From Chitinophagaceae bacterium (lineage in GTDB: Bacteria > Bacteroidota > Bacteroidia > Chitinophagales > Chitinophagaceae), in NCBI GenBank assembly GCA_023229465.1, contig JALNZE010000020.1:1-60163 (forward strand): a stretch of 60,163 bases of DNA. Reading direction: 5' to 3'. This document shows positions 41,834 to 50,042 of the stretch, one piece after another (the stretch's first letter is position 1; each line of letters begins with the position of its first letter). The notes under the pieces are model-generated. The model searched no databases. It saw only the letters and a program-made list of their open reading frames with translations, and was not told where the DNA came from. Both the position numbers and the translations under genes were made by a program.

Positions 41834-44575
41834 ATGAAGGATTTTTCGTACATCACCAGCTCACATCCGGCATATATCGAAGGCTTATACCATGATTTTA
41901 TAAAAGATCCGGCCAGTGTGGATCCGGATATGAAGAAATTTTTTGAGGGATTTGATTTCGCGGTAAGTAGCGGGTTGAAGGGCAGCGATAGGCCCACTGT
42001 TCCCGACTCACCGGCAACAACCGACTGGATGAAGGAAATCAAGGTATACCGTATGATTTTAGGATACCGGAATAAAGGGCATCTGCTGGCTACAACCAAT
42101 CCTATCCGCGCCAGAAAAGACAGGGGAGCAAACCTGGATCTCGCATTTTTTGGTTTATCAGAAGCAGGTATGGATGAAACCTACCAGGCAGGTAACCTGT
42201 TAGGGTTGGGTGCCACTACCTTGCGGAAAATACTGGCACACCTGCAAAATAGCTATGCCAATCATGTAGGTATTGAGTTTAAATACATTAGTGATCAGGC
42301 ACGGGTGGACTGGCTTACCAATGAAATGGAAAAAGGCTTCTCTCAACCCATTGGATTAGAACAAAAAAAAAGAATCCTGGAAAAGCTGAACCAGGGGGTT
42401 ATGTTCGAAAAATTTTTACACACCAAATATATTGGCCAGAAAAGATTTTCATTAGAAGGAGGCGAAACCACCATTGCTGCGCTGGATGCCATCATTAATG
42501 TAGCCGCCAATAATGAAGTAAGTGAAGTGGTTATTGGGATGGCACATCGCGGCAGGTTGAATGTGTTGGCCAATATTATGGGCAAAACCTATGAGCAGAT
42601 ATTCAGTGAATTTGAAGGAACCTCTACCCCGGATCAAACCATGGGTAGCGGAGATGTAAAATACCATATGGGTTATGGTAGTGAGGTGCTGACTGCAGAC
42701 AATAAGGTCATGCACCTGAAATTAATGCCCAACCCTTCACACCTGGAAGCGGTAGACCCGGTAGTAGTGGGCTTTTCAAGGGCCAAGGCCGATGTGATGT
42801 ATGAGAGCGAATTCGATAGAATATTGCCCATACTCATTCATGGTGATGCCTCAGTTGCCGGCCAGGGTATTGTATACGAAATATTACAGATGAGCTATCT
42901 GCGTGGATATTATACCGGTGGAACCATTCATTTTGTAATTAATAACCAGATAGGGTTTACTACCGATTTTGATGACGCCAGAAGTGCTGATTACTGTACC
43001 TCACTGGCAGCCATGGTTCAGGCACCTGTGTTGCACGTAAATGGAGATGATGCAGAATCAGTAGTGAAATGCGCGGAAATAGCTACCCGTTACAGGCAGG
43101 AATTTAACAGTGATATTTTTATTGATATGGTCTGTTACAGAAAGCATGGCCACAATGAAGGAGATGATCCTAAATATACACAGCCGCAACTCTACGCTCT
43201 AATTGATAAGCACCAAAACCCCAGGGAAATCTATACTCATTTCCTCATTGAAAATGGCGAAGCCGATGCACAGCAACTGGCACGTGATATGGAAAAAAAA
43301 TTCTGGGCCGACCTGCAGGAACGGTTGGATGAGATTAAACAGAACCCTTTACCTTATCATTACCAGCAACCGGAACTGGCCTGGAAAAGTTTGCGCAAGG
43401 CAACAGCGGAAGATTTTGACAGTTCGCCATCTACCGCGGTAAGCGAAGAAGAAATTACCCGCCTTTTCAGTAGCCTTATGCAATGGCCCGCGGATTTCAA
43501 ACCATTGAAGAAAGTGGAGAAACTATTGCAGGATAAAATAAAATTATTAGCGGCTGAGCAAAAAATAGATTGGGCCACCGGAGAGCTATTGGCCTATGGT
43601 TCACTACTCGTACAAGGCAATATTGTTCGGATGAGTGGCCAGGATGTTCAGCGAGGCACTTTCAGCCATCGCCACGCCATTTTGAGGGATGAGCATACCA
43701 ATAAAGCGTACAACCGCCTAAACCATTTCCAGGAAAAACAGGAAAAATTTCGCATCTATAATTCGTTGTTAAGTGAGTATGGTGTATTGGGTTTTGAATA
43801 TGGCTATGCCATGGCTAACCCGAATGCTTTGGTAATTTGGGAAGCACAGTTCGGAGATTTTTCTAATGGTGCACAAACCATGATCGACCAGTTCATCGCC
43901 GCCGGCGAACAGAAATGGCAGCGCCAGAATGGAGTGGTTATGTTATTGCCACATGGCTATGAGGGTCAGGGCCCTGAACATAGCAGTGGCCGAATGGAAA
44001 GATTTTTACAATTGTGCGCAGAACTAAACCTGGTTGTAACTAATATTACTACCGCGGCCAACCTTTTTCATGCATTGAGAAGACAGTTAACCTGGGGCTT
44101 CCGTAAGCCTTTGATTAATTTTTCGCCTAAAGCCAATCTGCGCAACCCTGTTACCTATAGCCATATCAGCGAATTTACCAGGGGTGGTTTTAAAGAGCTG
44201 ATTGATGATAGCTTTGTGGAAGATGCTTCATTGGTAAAGAAAGTATTGTTGTGCACCGGTAAACTATACTTTGAACTGGCAGAAAAACAGCAAAAAGAAA
44301 ACAGAAAAGATTTGGCTGTTGTTCGCCTCGAACAATTATACCCCTTGCCATCTAAACAAATAGAAGTCTTGCATAGAAAGTATGGAAAAGCTACCTGGTT
44401 CTGGGTACAGGAAGAACCATTGAATATGGGCGCCGCTTCATTTCTTCAAATGAATCTAAAGACAATTAATTTTGGCGTGATCAGCAGAAATGCAAGCGCC
44501 TCCACCGCATCGGGTTATTATAAAGTACACCACCAGGAACAGGCGGAGATTATTGAGACAGCCTTTAATATTTAA
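41834..44575 (+). CDS. sucA: 2-oxoglutarate dehydrogenase E1 component
   Basis: The thiamine-diphosphate-dependent decarboxylase of the TCA-cycle complex, 913 residues, normal length. Characteristic parts: the N-terminal YITSSHPAYIEGLYHDFIKDPASVD, KRFSLEGGETTIAALD, GMAHRGRLNVLANIMGK, the ThDP-binding HGDASVAGQGIVYE and INNQIGFTTDFDDAR, YRKHGHNEGDDPKYTQP, and the second half GFEYGYAMANPNALVIWEAQFGDFSNGAQTMIDQF. sucB follows 83 bp downstream. The intergenic part begins with a five-unit TAATTAA array that starts exactly at the sucA stop codon. Confidence 0.96.
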   Translation: MKDFSYITSSHPAYIEGLYHDFIKDPASVDPDMKKFFEGFDFAVSSGLKGSDRPTVPDSPATTDWMKEIKVYRMILGYRNKGHLLATTNPIRARKDRGANLDLAFFGLSEAGMDETYQAGNLLGLGATTLRKILAHLQNSYANHVGIEFKYISDQARVDWLTNEMEKGFSQPIGLEQKKRILEKLNQGVMFEKFLHTKYIGQKRFSLEGGETTIAALDAIINVAANNEVSEVVIGMAHRGRLNVLANIMGKTYEQIFSEFEGTSTPDQTMGSGDVKYHMGYGSEVLTADNKVMHLKLMPNPSHLEAVDPVVVGFSRAKADVMYESEFDRILPILIHGDASVAGQGIVYEILQMSYLRGYYTGGTIHFVINNQIGFTTDFDDARSADYCTSLAAMVQAPVLHVNGDDAESVVKCAEIATRYRQEFNSDIFIDMVCYRKHGHNEGDDPKYTQPQLYALIDKHQNPREIYTHFLIENGEADAQQLARDMEKKFWADLQERLDEIKQNPLPYHYQQPELAWKSLRKATAEDFDSSPSTAVSEEEITRLFSSLMQWPADFKPLKKVEKLLQDKIKLLAAEQKIDWATGELLAYGSLLVQGNIVRMSGQDVQRGTFSHRHAILRDEHTNKAYNRLNHFQEKQEKFRIYNSLLSEYGVLGFEYGYAMANPNALVIWEAQFGDFSNGAQTMIDQFIAAGEQKWQRQNGVVMLLPHGYEGQGPEHSSGRMERFLQLCAELNLVVTNITTAANLFHALRRQLTWGFRKPLINFSPKANLRNPVTYSHISEFTRGGFKELIDDSFVEDASLVKKVLLCTGKLYFELAEKQQKENRKDLAVVRLEQLYPLPSKQIEVLHRKYGKATWFWVQEEPLNMGAASFLQMNLKTINFGVISRNASASTASGYYKVHHQEQAEIIETAFNI

Positions 44576-44607
44576 TTAATAATTAATAATTAATAATTAA
44601 TAATTAG
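44573..44607. repeat. Five TAATTAA heptamers at the sucA stop codon
   Basis: Four perfect TAATTAA units and one TAATTAG in direct succession. The first three bases are the TAA stop codon of sucA. Confidence 0.85.
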
Positions 44608-44658
44608 CTTGTAGTAAGAAGTCTTAGATAAGCGATTGACCACAAATAATGATACAAA

Positions 44659-45867
44659 ATGATCGATATTAAAGTTCCAGCCATCGGAGAATCTATCAAT
44701 GAAGTAACCCTTTTAAAGTGGACTAAAAAGGAAGGGGAATGGGTGGACCGCGATGAAGTGATCGCGGAACTGGAAAGTGAGAAAGCTACTTTTGAAGTGA
44801 ATGCTGAGCAGGCGGGTATATTAAAACCGCTTGTGAAAGAAGGGGATACTTTACATATTGGGGATGTACTGGCACAGATTGATGAAACAATAGTTAAACC
44901 GGAAGGAAATGTGAAAGTAGCAGGGCCCGCCGGCAAACCCATAACCAATACGGCACCTGTAACAGCGGTTCCCAATGATATTAAAGCAACACCGGTTGCA
45001 TCGGCCATTATTGCTGCCAAAAAAGTAGATGCCTCTTCTATTACACCTTCAGGCGCCGGTGGTAAAATATTGAAGCACGATGTGCTGGAAGCATTGGCAA
45101 ATCCTGGTAAAAAAGCATTTGCCGGGGTTGCATTATACAGCCGAAATGTACGCAGTGAAAAAATGAGCAGTCTGCGCAGAACCATCAGCAGGCGCCTGGT
45201 AGAATCGAAAAATACAACGGCCATGCTCACCACTTTTAATGAAGTGGATATGTTTCGCATTATGGAACTGCGAAAATTGTATAAAGATAAATTTAAAGAA
45301 ACCCATGGTGTAAACCTTGGCTTCATGAGCTTCTTCGCAAAAGCCTGTGCCATTGCTTTGGCTGAATGGCCCTCCGTAAATGCTTATATGGATGGCGACA
45401 ATATTCTGTACCATGATTATGCGGATATCAGTATCGCTGTAAGTACACCAAGGGGACTTACGGTTCCTGTCATGCGCAATGTAGAAAGTATGGGTATGGC
45501 CGATATTGAGAAGAAAGTAGTGGAACTTGCCGGCAAGGCCAGGGACAGTAAACTAACTGCCGAAGAGCTGCAGGGTGGAACCTTCACCATCACCAATGGG
45601 GGAGTGTTTGGAAGTTTGATGAGTACACCTATTATCAATATCCCGCAGAGCGCAATCCTGGGTATGCACAAGATACAGGAACGTCCCATGGCTGTGAATG
45701 GCCAGGTGGTTATACGGCCCATGATGTACCTCGCATTAAGTTATGATCACCGTATTATTGATGGCAGAGAAAGTGTGAGCTTCCTGGTAAGGGTAAAAGA
45801 ATTATTGGAAAATCCTGAACTGCTTTTATTTGGTAAAGATCCGGTGAAGACCTTACTGGAACTCTGA
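44659..45867 (+). CDS. sucB: 2-oxoglutarate dehydrogenase E2 (dihydrolipoyl succinyltransferase)
   Basis: The core acyltransferase of the complex, 402 residues. Lipoyl domain at residues 1-76, with the lipoylated Lys42 in ELESEKATFEV. The peripheral-subunit-binding domain is at about 112-146 (TPVASAIIAAKKVDASSITPSGAGGKILKHDVLEAL). The catalytic domain ends with the active-site His in LSYDHRIIDGRESVSFL. The order sucA-sucB is standard. The next gene, an RNA methyltransferase, begins 2 bp after the stop, so it probably shares the transcript. Confidence 0.95.
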   Translation: MIDIKVPAIGESINEVTLLKWTKKEGEWVDRDEVIAELESEKATFEVNAEQAGILKPLVKEGDTLHIGDVLAQIDETIVKPEGNVKVAGPAGKPITNTAPVTAVPNDIKATPVASAIIAAKKVDASSITPSGAGGKILKHDVLEALANPGKKAFAGVALYSRNVRSEKMSSLRRTISRRLVESKNTTAMLTTFNEVDMFRIMELRKLYKDKFKETHGVNLGFMSFFAKACAIALAEWPSVNAYMDGDNILYHDYADISIAVSTPRGLTVPVMRNVESMGMADIEKKVVELAGKARDSKLTAEELQGGTFTITNGGVFGSLMSTPIINIPQSAILGMHKIQERPMAVNGQVVIRPMMYLALSYDHRIIDGRESVSFLVRVKELLENPELLLFGKDPVKTLLEL

Positions 45868-45869
45868 GT

Positions 45870-47105
45870 ATGCGTTTTCAATCCTATTTTAATACCGCCA
45901 TTTTTATCCTTCAGCAATATGATGGCAGTATGCCCCTGCTGCATTTTCTGAAACAGTATTTTTCGCAACATAAAAAACATGGATCAAAAGACAGGAAATG
46001 GATATCTCATCTTTGTTATAATTATTATCGCCTCGGCCATGCATTAAAAGAACTGGCCATCGAAGAAAGATTGCGCATTGCTTTATTTTTATGCAATGAA
46101 AGCGCCGGTGACTGGCAAATATTGTATGAAAGAAACTGGATAGATAATTGGGAGAGTGATCTGACAATGCGCATTGGTTTTATCCAAAAAAAATATCCTT
46201 CTTTTACTGTCGAATCCATTTTCCCATGGGGCAAGGAACTAAGCGGCGGTATTGATCAAACTGAATTTATCCTTTCACATTTTATCCAGCCCGATCTTTT
46301 TTTACGTATCAGACCCGGCAAAGAAAAAGGGGCCATTCAAAAATTAACTGATCAGCAAATCCCCTTTCAAAAAATTAGCCCAACTTGTTTATCACTACCC
46401 AATGCCAGCAAAATAGATAAGGTACTTACCATAGATAATGAGGTAGTAGTTCAAGACTACAGTTCTCAACGTATCCAGGAATTCCTCATTCACACGACTC
46501 AGTTCTTACAACTCCCAACTCCTAACTCCCAACTCCCAACTTCCCTCTGGGATTGCTGCGCCGCCAGTGGTGGAAAATCAATATTGGCGTATGATACTAT
46601 ACAAAACAGCCAACTAACCGTATCCGATTTGCGCCCTGCCATTTTACGAAACCTAAAAGAACGGTTTGAACAGGCTGGAATCAAAAATTATCACTCTTTC
46701 ATTGCTGATCTCTCAACTCCTAACTTCCAACTCCTAACTCCTAACTCCAATCCCCCTACTCCTCACTTTCACCTCATCCTCTGCGATGCCCCCTGCACCG
46801 GCAGCGGCACCTGGGGCAGAACCCCGGAACAGCTTTATTTTTTTACGGAAGAAAAAATCAATGAATATGCATCCCTGCAAAGAAAAATAGTTGGCAATAT
46901 TTTACCGCATTTGGCCGATAACGGATTTTTACTCTATATCACCTGCTCTATTTTCAGGGAAGAAAATGAAGGGATGGTTTCATATATGCAACAGCAATTA
47001 AAATTGTCATTAGTAAAGATGGAATTATTGAAAGGCTATGATAAGAAAGCGGATTCTATGTTCGCGGCTTTGTTTAGCCTGCAATCAACTCACCCCGTTG
47101 TATAA
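45870..47105 (+). CDS. RsmB/NOP-family rRNA m5C methyltransferase with two repeat-encoded insertions
   Basis: A SAM-dependent RNA cytosine-C5 methyltransferase, 411 residues, with an N-terminal NusB-like helical region (about 1-110). SAM site DCCAASGGKS (about 228-237), catalytic cysteines Cys309 in CDAPCTGSG and Cys359 in ITCSIF. Two segments are foreign to the fold: about 211-225 (LQLPTPNSQLPTS) and about 282-299 (STPNFQLLTPNSNPPTP). Both are encoded by ACTCCTA/ACTCCCA heptamer arrays, one just before motif I and one just before motif IV. The frame is kept. It starts 2 bp after sucB and overlaps mnmA by 32 bp at the 3' end. Confidence 0.88.
   Translation: MRFQSYFNTAIFILQQYDGSMPLLHFLKQYFSQHKKHGSKDRKWISHLCYNYYRLGHALKELAIEERLRIALFLCNESAGDWQILYERNWIDNWESDLTMRIGFIQKKYPSFTVESIFPWGKELSGGIDQTEFILSHFIQPDLFLRIRPGKEKGAIQKLTDQQIPFQKISPTCLSLPNASKIDKVLTIDNEVVVQDYSSQRIQEFLIHTTQFLQLPTPNSQLPTSLWDCCAASGGKSILAYDTIQNSQLTVSDLRPAILRNLKERFEQAGIKNYHSFIADLSTPNFQLLTPNSNPPTPHFHLILCDAPCTGSGTWGRTPEQLYFFTEEKINEYASLQRKIVGNILPHLADNGFLLYITCSIFREENEGMVSYMQQQLKLSLVKMELLKGYDKKADSMFAALFSLQSTHPVV
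46511..46545. repeat. Five ACTCCYA heptamers inside the RsmB-like gene, array 1
   Basis: ACTCCCA, ACTCCTA, ACTCCCA, ACTCCCA, ACTTCCC in tandem. The unit whose phase would create an in-frame TAA (third unit) has C in place of T. Confidence 0.85.
46716..46771. repeat. Eight degenerate ACTCCTA heptamers inside the RsmB-like gene, array 2
   Basis: ACTCCTA, ACTTCCA, ACTCCTA, ACTCCTA, ACTCCAA, TCCCCCT, ACTCCTC, ACTTTCA in strict 7 bp register. The second unit, which would give an in-frame TAA if canonical, is ACTTCCA. The array translates to a Pro/Thr/Asn-rich stretch. Confidence 0.8.
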
Positions 47106-48183
47106 TCCCACCTCCAATCACATCATCACCTTCATAGAATACAGCGCTTTGTCCGGGTGCGATGCCTTTTACATTCTCAAGAAAGCGCGCACGTATTCCG
47201 TTGTCTGAATAGTATAGATTACTAAGCGCCCCTTTGTCTTTATACCGAATTTTGGTGATGGCTTCCATGCCATTGGTGATGCCATCATATTTCATCCAGT
47301 TGATCTTACCAATCAGCATATCATTCTGTTCAAGGTCGCTTTCATCACCCAACACCACTGTATTGGTATCGGGCTGTATAGAAGTAACATATACGGGGTG
47401 CCCCATGGCAATATCCAATCCTTTGCGTTGGCCAACGGTATAAAAGGGATAGCCTTTGTGTTGTCCTAATTTTTTCCCGGTTTTATCAACAAACCATCCG
47501 CCATTCACTTTTTCTTCCAGTCCATCCACTCTTCTTTTTAAGAAACCGCGATAATCATTATCCGGCACAAAACAGATCTCATAACTTTCACTTTTTTTGG
47601 CCAGTTCAGGATAACCCATATCAATGGCCATTTGCCTGATAGCGGATTTACGATAGCCGCCTAAAGGAAGCATTGTTCGTTCGAGCAATGCCTGGTCCAG
47701 TCCCCAAAGCACATAGCTCTGGTCTTTGGTTTCATCTAACCCCTTACTGATTACATACCGGCCATTATCATGCCGGCGAACGGTACCATAATGCCCGGTT
47801 GCGATGAATTCACAATCCAGTGCATTGGCTCTTTTTAAGAGGGCCCTCCATTTAATGTGGGTATTGCACATAACACAGGGGTTGGGCGTACGGCCGGCGA
47901 GGTATTCCTCTACAAAATTGTCAATCACAAAATCACCGAATTCTTCCCTGATATCAAGAATAAAATGCGGAAAACCATGGTGCACAGCCGCCTGGCGGGC
48001 ATCATTGAAAGAATCAATATTGCAGCAGCCCGTTTCTTTGGTACTGCTGCCACTGCTGGCATAATCCCATGTTTTCATGGTAATACCCACCACTTCATAC
48101 CCTTCATGGTGCAACATAAGGGCTACTACGGTACTGTCAATACCGCCACTCATGGCTACCAGTACCTTTCCTTTACGACTCAT
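47074..48183 (-). CDS. mnmA: tRNA-specific 2-thiouridylase MnmA
   Basis: Adds sulfur to the wobble uridine of tRNA-Lys, -Glu and -Gln. Start set at the ATG at 48183 (MSRKGKVLVAMSGGIDSTVVALML); the frame is open to 48237 but the PP-loop motif near residue 11 defines the real N-terminus. It has 369 residues. The catalytic Cys pair lies in RTPNPCVMCNTHIKW and SYEICFVPDN. The region GHYGTVRRHDNGRYVISKGLDETKDQSYVLWGL is typical. The 3' end overlaps the convergent methyltransferase gene by 32 bp, which is unusually long for a convergent pair. Confidence 0.95.
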   Translation of the reverse strand: MSRKGKVLVAMSGGIDSTVVALMLHHEGYEVVGITMKTWDYASSGSSTKETGCCNIDSFNDARQAAVHHGFPHFILDIREEFGDFVIDNFVEEYLAGRTPNPCVMCNTHIKWRALLKRANALDCEFIATGHYGTVRRHDNGRYVISKGLDETKDQSYVLWGLDQALLERTMLPLGGYRKSAIRQMAIDMGYPELAKKSESYEICFVPDNDYRGFLKRRVDGLEEKVNGGWFVDKTGKKLGQHKGYPFYTVGQRKGLDIAMGHPVYVTSIQPDTNTVVLGDESDLEQNDMLIGKINWMKYDGITNGMEAITKIRYKDKGALSNLYYSDNGIRARFLENVKGIAPGQSAVFYEGDDVIGGGIIQRGELIAG

Positions 48184-48364
48184 ATTATAATTTACTTGTC
48201 TGTATTTGAACAGAAATAAGCAGCAAAAATAAAACAAGTGAGCGGAATGGGGGTAGGTAAAATTGTTAATCCCAAATTATACAGTGAAAACAAACTTGTT
48301 TATGCGGTAAATACGCAATTTCAGTAATTTCATTTTTTCAGACATTTATTAAAACAATAAACAC

Positions 48365-48814
48365 ATGATAAAGCTCCAGGTAATCGGGAATCTTGGGAAA
48401 GATGCCCTCGTAAACAATGTGAACGGAAAAAATGTGATCAATTTTACGGTAGCACATACCGAACGGTATAAAGATGCGCAGGGTAACCAGAAAGACAAGA
48501 CCACCTGGGTGGATTGTGCATACTGGACCGATAGAACGGCCGTGGCCCCTTACCTTAAGAAAGGTACGCAGGTATATGTGGAGGGTCAGCCCGATGTAAG
48601 AACCTATACTACCCAGGATGGCCGCAATGGGGCAACCTTATCGCTTCGTGTGGCCAGTGTTCAGTTATTGGGAAGTAAAAGCAGTGATGGTGCCGGAAGC
48701 AGTAATGAAGGGGGGGCTGGTCATTATCAATCAGCGCCCGCCAATTCGGAGCCTGCAACAGCGGCGCCTTCAGCCGGTGAATTAACCGAGCCTTTAGACG
48801 ATCTGCCATTTTAG
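48365..48814 (+). CDS. ssb: Single-stranded DNA-binding protein
   Basis: A 149-residue OB-fold protein: MIKLQVIGNLGKDALVNNVNGKNVINFTVAHTERYKD, WVDCAYWTDRTAVAPYLKKGTQVYVEGQPDVRTYTTQDGRNGATLSLRV. A flexible Ser/Gly/Ala-rich linker (about 103-139) follows, then the acidic tip LDDLPF, which recruits replication and repair partners. Length and tip are standard. The 130 bp upstream are AT-rich without a clear promoter. Confidence 0.95.
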   Translation: MIKLQVIGNLGKDALVNNVNGKNVINFTVAHTERYKDAQGNQKDKTTWVDCAYWTDRTAVAPYLKKGTQVYVEGQPDVRTYTTQDGRNGATLSLRVASVQLLGSKSSDGAGSSNEGGAGHYQSAPANSEPATAAPSAGELTEPLDDLPF

Positions 48815-48858
48815 TCTGTTTGGATTGACTGATAAATTCTATATTAAATAAAAAGCAA

Positions 48859-49932
48859 GTGGCCATCTTTTCATACAAACGGTTATATGCGTTTACACAT
48901 TCCATTTTCAAAAATATCGGTTGTACTGAGGAACATGCCGCAACGGCAACAGTTGGATTACTCGCGGCCGATCTTCGCGGAATTGATAGTCATGGCGTAG
49001 CCCGGCTCAGTGGCTATGTTCGCTTATGGGAAGCAAAAAGGGTAAATGCAAAACCTGGTATACGAATAGTGCATGAAACACCTTCAACAGCAGTGGTGGA
49101 TGGAGATGCGGGCCTTGGCCTGGTAGTGGCGCCCTTTGCCATGCAGGTGGCTATTGAAAAAGCCAGGAAAGTGGGTACAGGTTGGGTAAGTGTGCGCAAT
49201 TCGAATCATTTTGGAATAGCGGGCCACCATGCCATGATGGCCCTGGAGCAGGATATGATTGGTGTGGCCATGACGAATGGAAGTGCCCTGGTGGCGCCTA
49301 CTTTTTCCATAGAGAGGATGCTGGGTACCAATCCGATTGCAGTGGCCATCCCTGCCGGTAATCAACCTCCTTTTGTGGCAGATTTTGCTACGACCACAGC
49401 GGCCAATGGAAAGCTGGAAATACTGCAACGAAAAAATACGGATGCACCATCTGGTTGGGTGCAGGATAAAGAAGGTAATCCGTCAACCGATGCGAATATT
49501 TTGCGAAAGCAGGGTTCAATGCTTCCATTGGGAGGTGATAGGGAGCATGGGAGCCATAAAGGATATGCATTGGGTAGTATTGTTGATATTTTTTCCGCGG
49601 TGTTAAGCGGGGCCTCATATGGCCCCTGGGCGCCACCTTTTCCTGCCTATGTGCCCATACCTGAGAATATGCCTGGCGAGGGGTTGGGACATTTTTTTGG
49701 CGCCATGCGTATTGATGCATTTCGTCCCGCAGAAGATTTTAAAAAGCACATGGATAATTGGATAGAACGTTTCCGGTTGGCAAAACCGGCTGAGGGGTAT
49801 GAAAAAGTGTTGATACCCGGTGACCCTGAGCGGGAAATGGAAAGTATACGCATGAAAGAGGGAATTCCGTTGGAAGATAGTGTGGTAGCGGATCTGAAAT
49901 CACTGGCGGCTAAGTACTCGCTTACACTTTAA
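48859..49932 (+). CDS. Ldh_2-family malate/L-lactate/ureidoglycolate-type dehydrogenase
   Basis: An NAD(P)-dependent oxidoreductase of the Ldh_2 family, 357 residues. The start is GTG at 48859 (translated MAIFSYKRLYAFT). An in-frame TGA lies upstream at 48826 with no ATG between, and the N-terminus aligns with the family. Motifs: AADLRGIDSHGVARLSGYV (catalytic His region), SVRNSNHFGIAGHHAM, GTNPIAVAIPAG, DFATTTAANGKLE and GDREHGSHKGYALGSIVDI. The substrate (malate, lactate, a sugar acid, or another 2-hydroxy acid) cannot be assigned. No signal peptide; cytoplasmic. Confidence 0.88.
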   Translation: MAIFSYKRLYAFTHSIFKNIGCTEEHAATATVGLLAADLRGIDSHGVARLSGYVRLWEAKRVNAKPGIRIVHETPSTAVVDGDAGLGLVVAPFAMQVAIEKARKVGTGWVSVRNSNHFGIAGHHAMMALEQDMIGVAMTNGSALVAPTFSIERMLGTNPIAVAIPAGNQPPFVADFATTTAANGKLEILQRKNTDAPSGWVQDKEGNPSTDANILRKQGSMLPLGGDREHGSHKGYALGSIVDIFSAVLSGASYGPWAPPFPAYVPIPENMPGEGLGHFFGAMRIDAFRPAEDFKKHMDNWIERFRLAKPAEGYEKVLIPGDPEREMESIRMKEGIPLEDSVVADLKSLAAKYSLTL

Positions 49933-49990
49933 TGTTATAGTGAATGCCCTGCTGATACAAAATACTTGTATCGAAATAAGGTTCAAAATG

Positions 49991-49998
49991 TACATTTG
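49991..49998 (+). promoter_or_regulatory. -7 promoter element of the aspartate kinase gene
   Basis: TACATTTG fits TAnnTTTG. Initiation would be near 50005, giving a leader of about 38 bases with a purine-rich GGGGGAGGGGG before the ATG at 50043. Confidence 0.5.
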
Positions 49999-50042
49999 CA
50001 GCGAATTTTACTAAACCATAAAAATCGGGGGAGGGGGAATAC

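Noticed and set aside
11188..46771. CRISPR array
   Set aside because: The 7 bp units are directly adjacent without unique spacers and occur as short arrays at separate places.
11188..46771. Assembly or sequencing artefact as the cause of the heptamer arrays
   Set aside because: Units vary in sequence, keep the reading frame, and avoid in-frame stops, which errors would not do.
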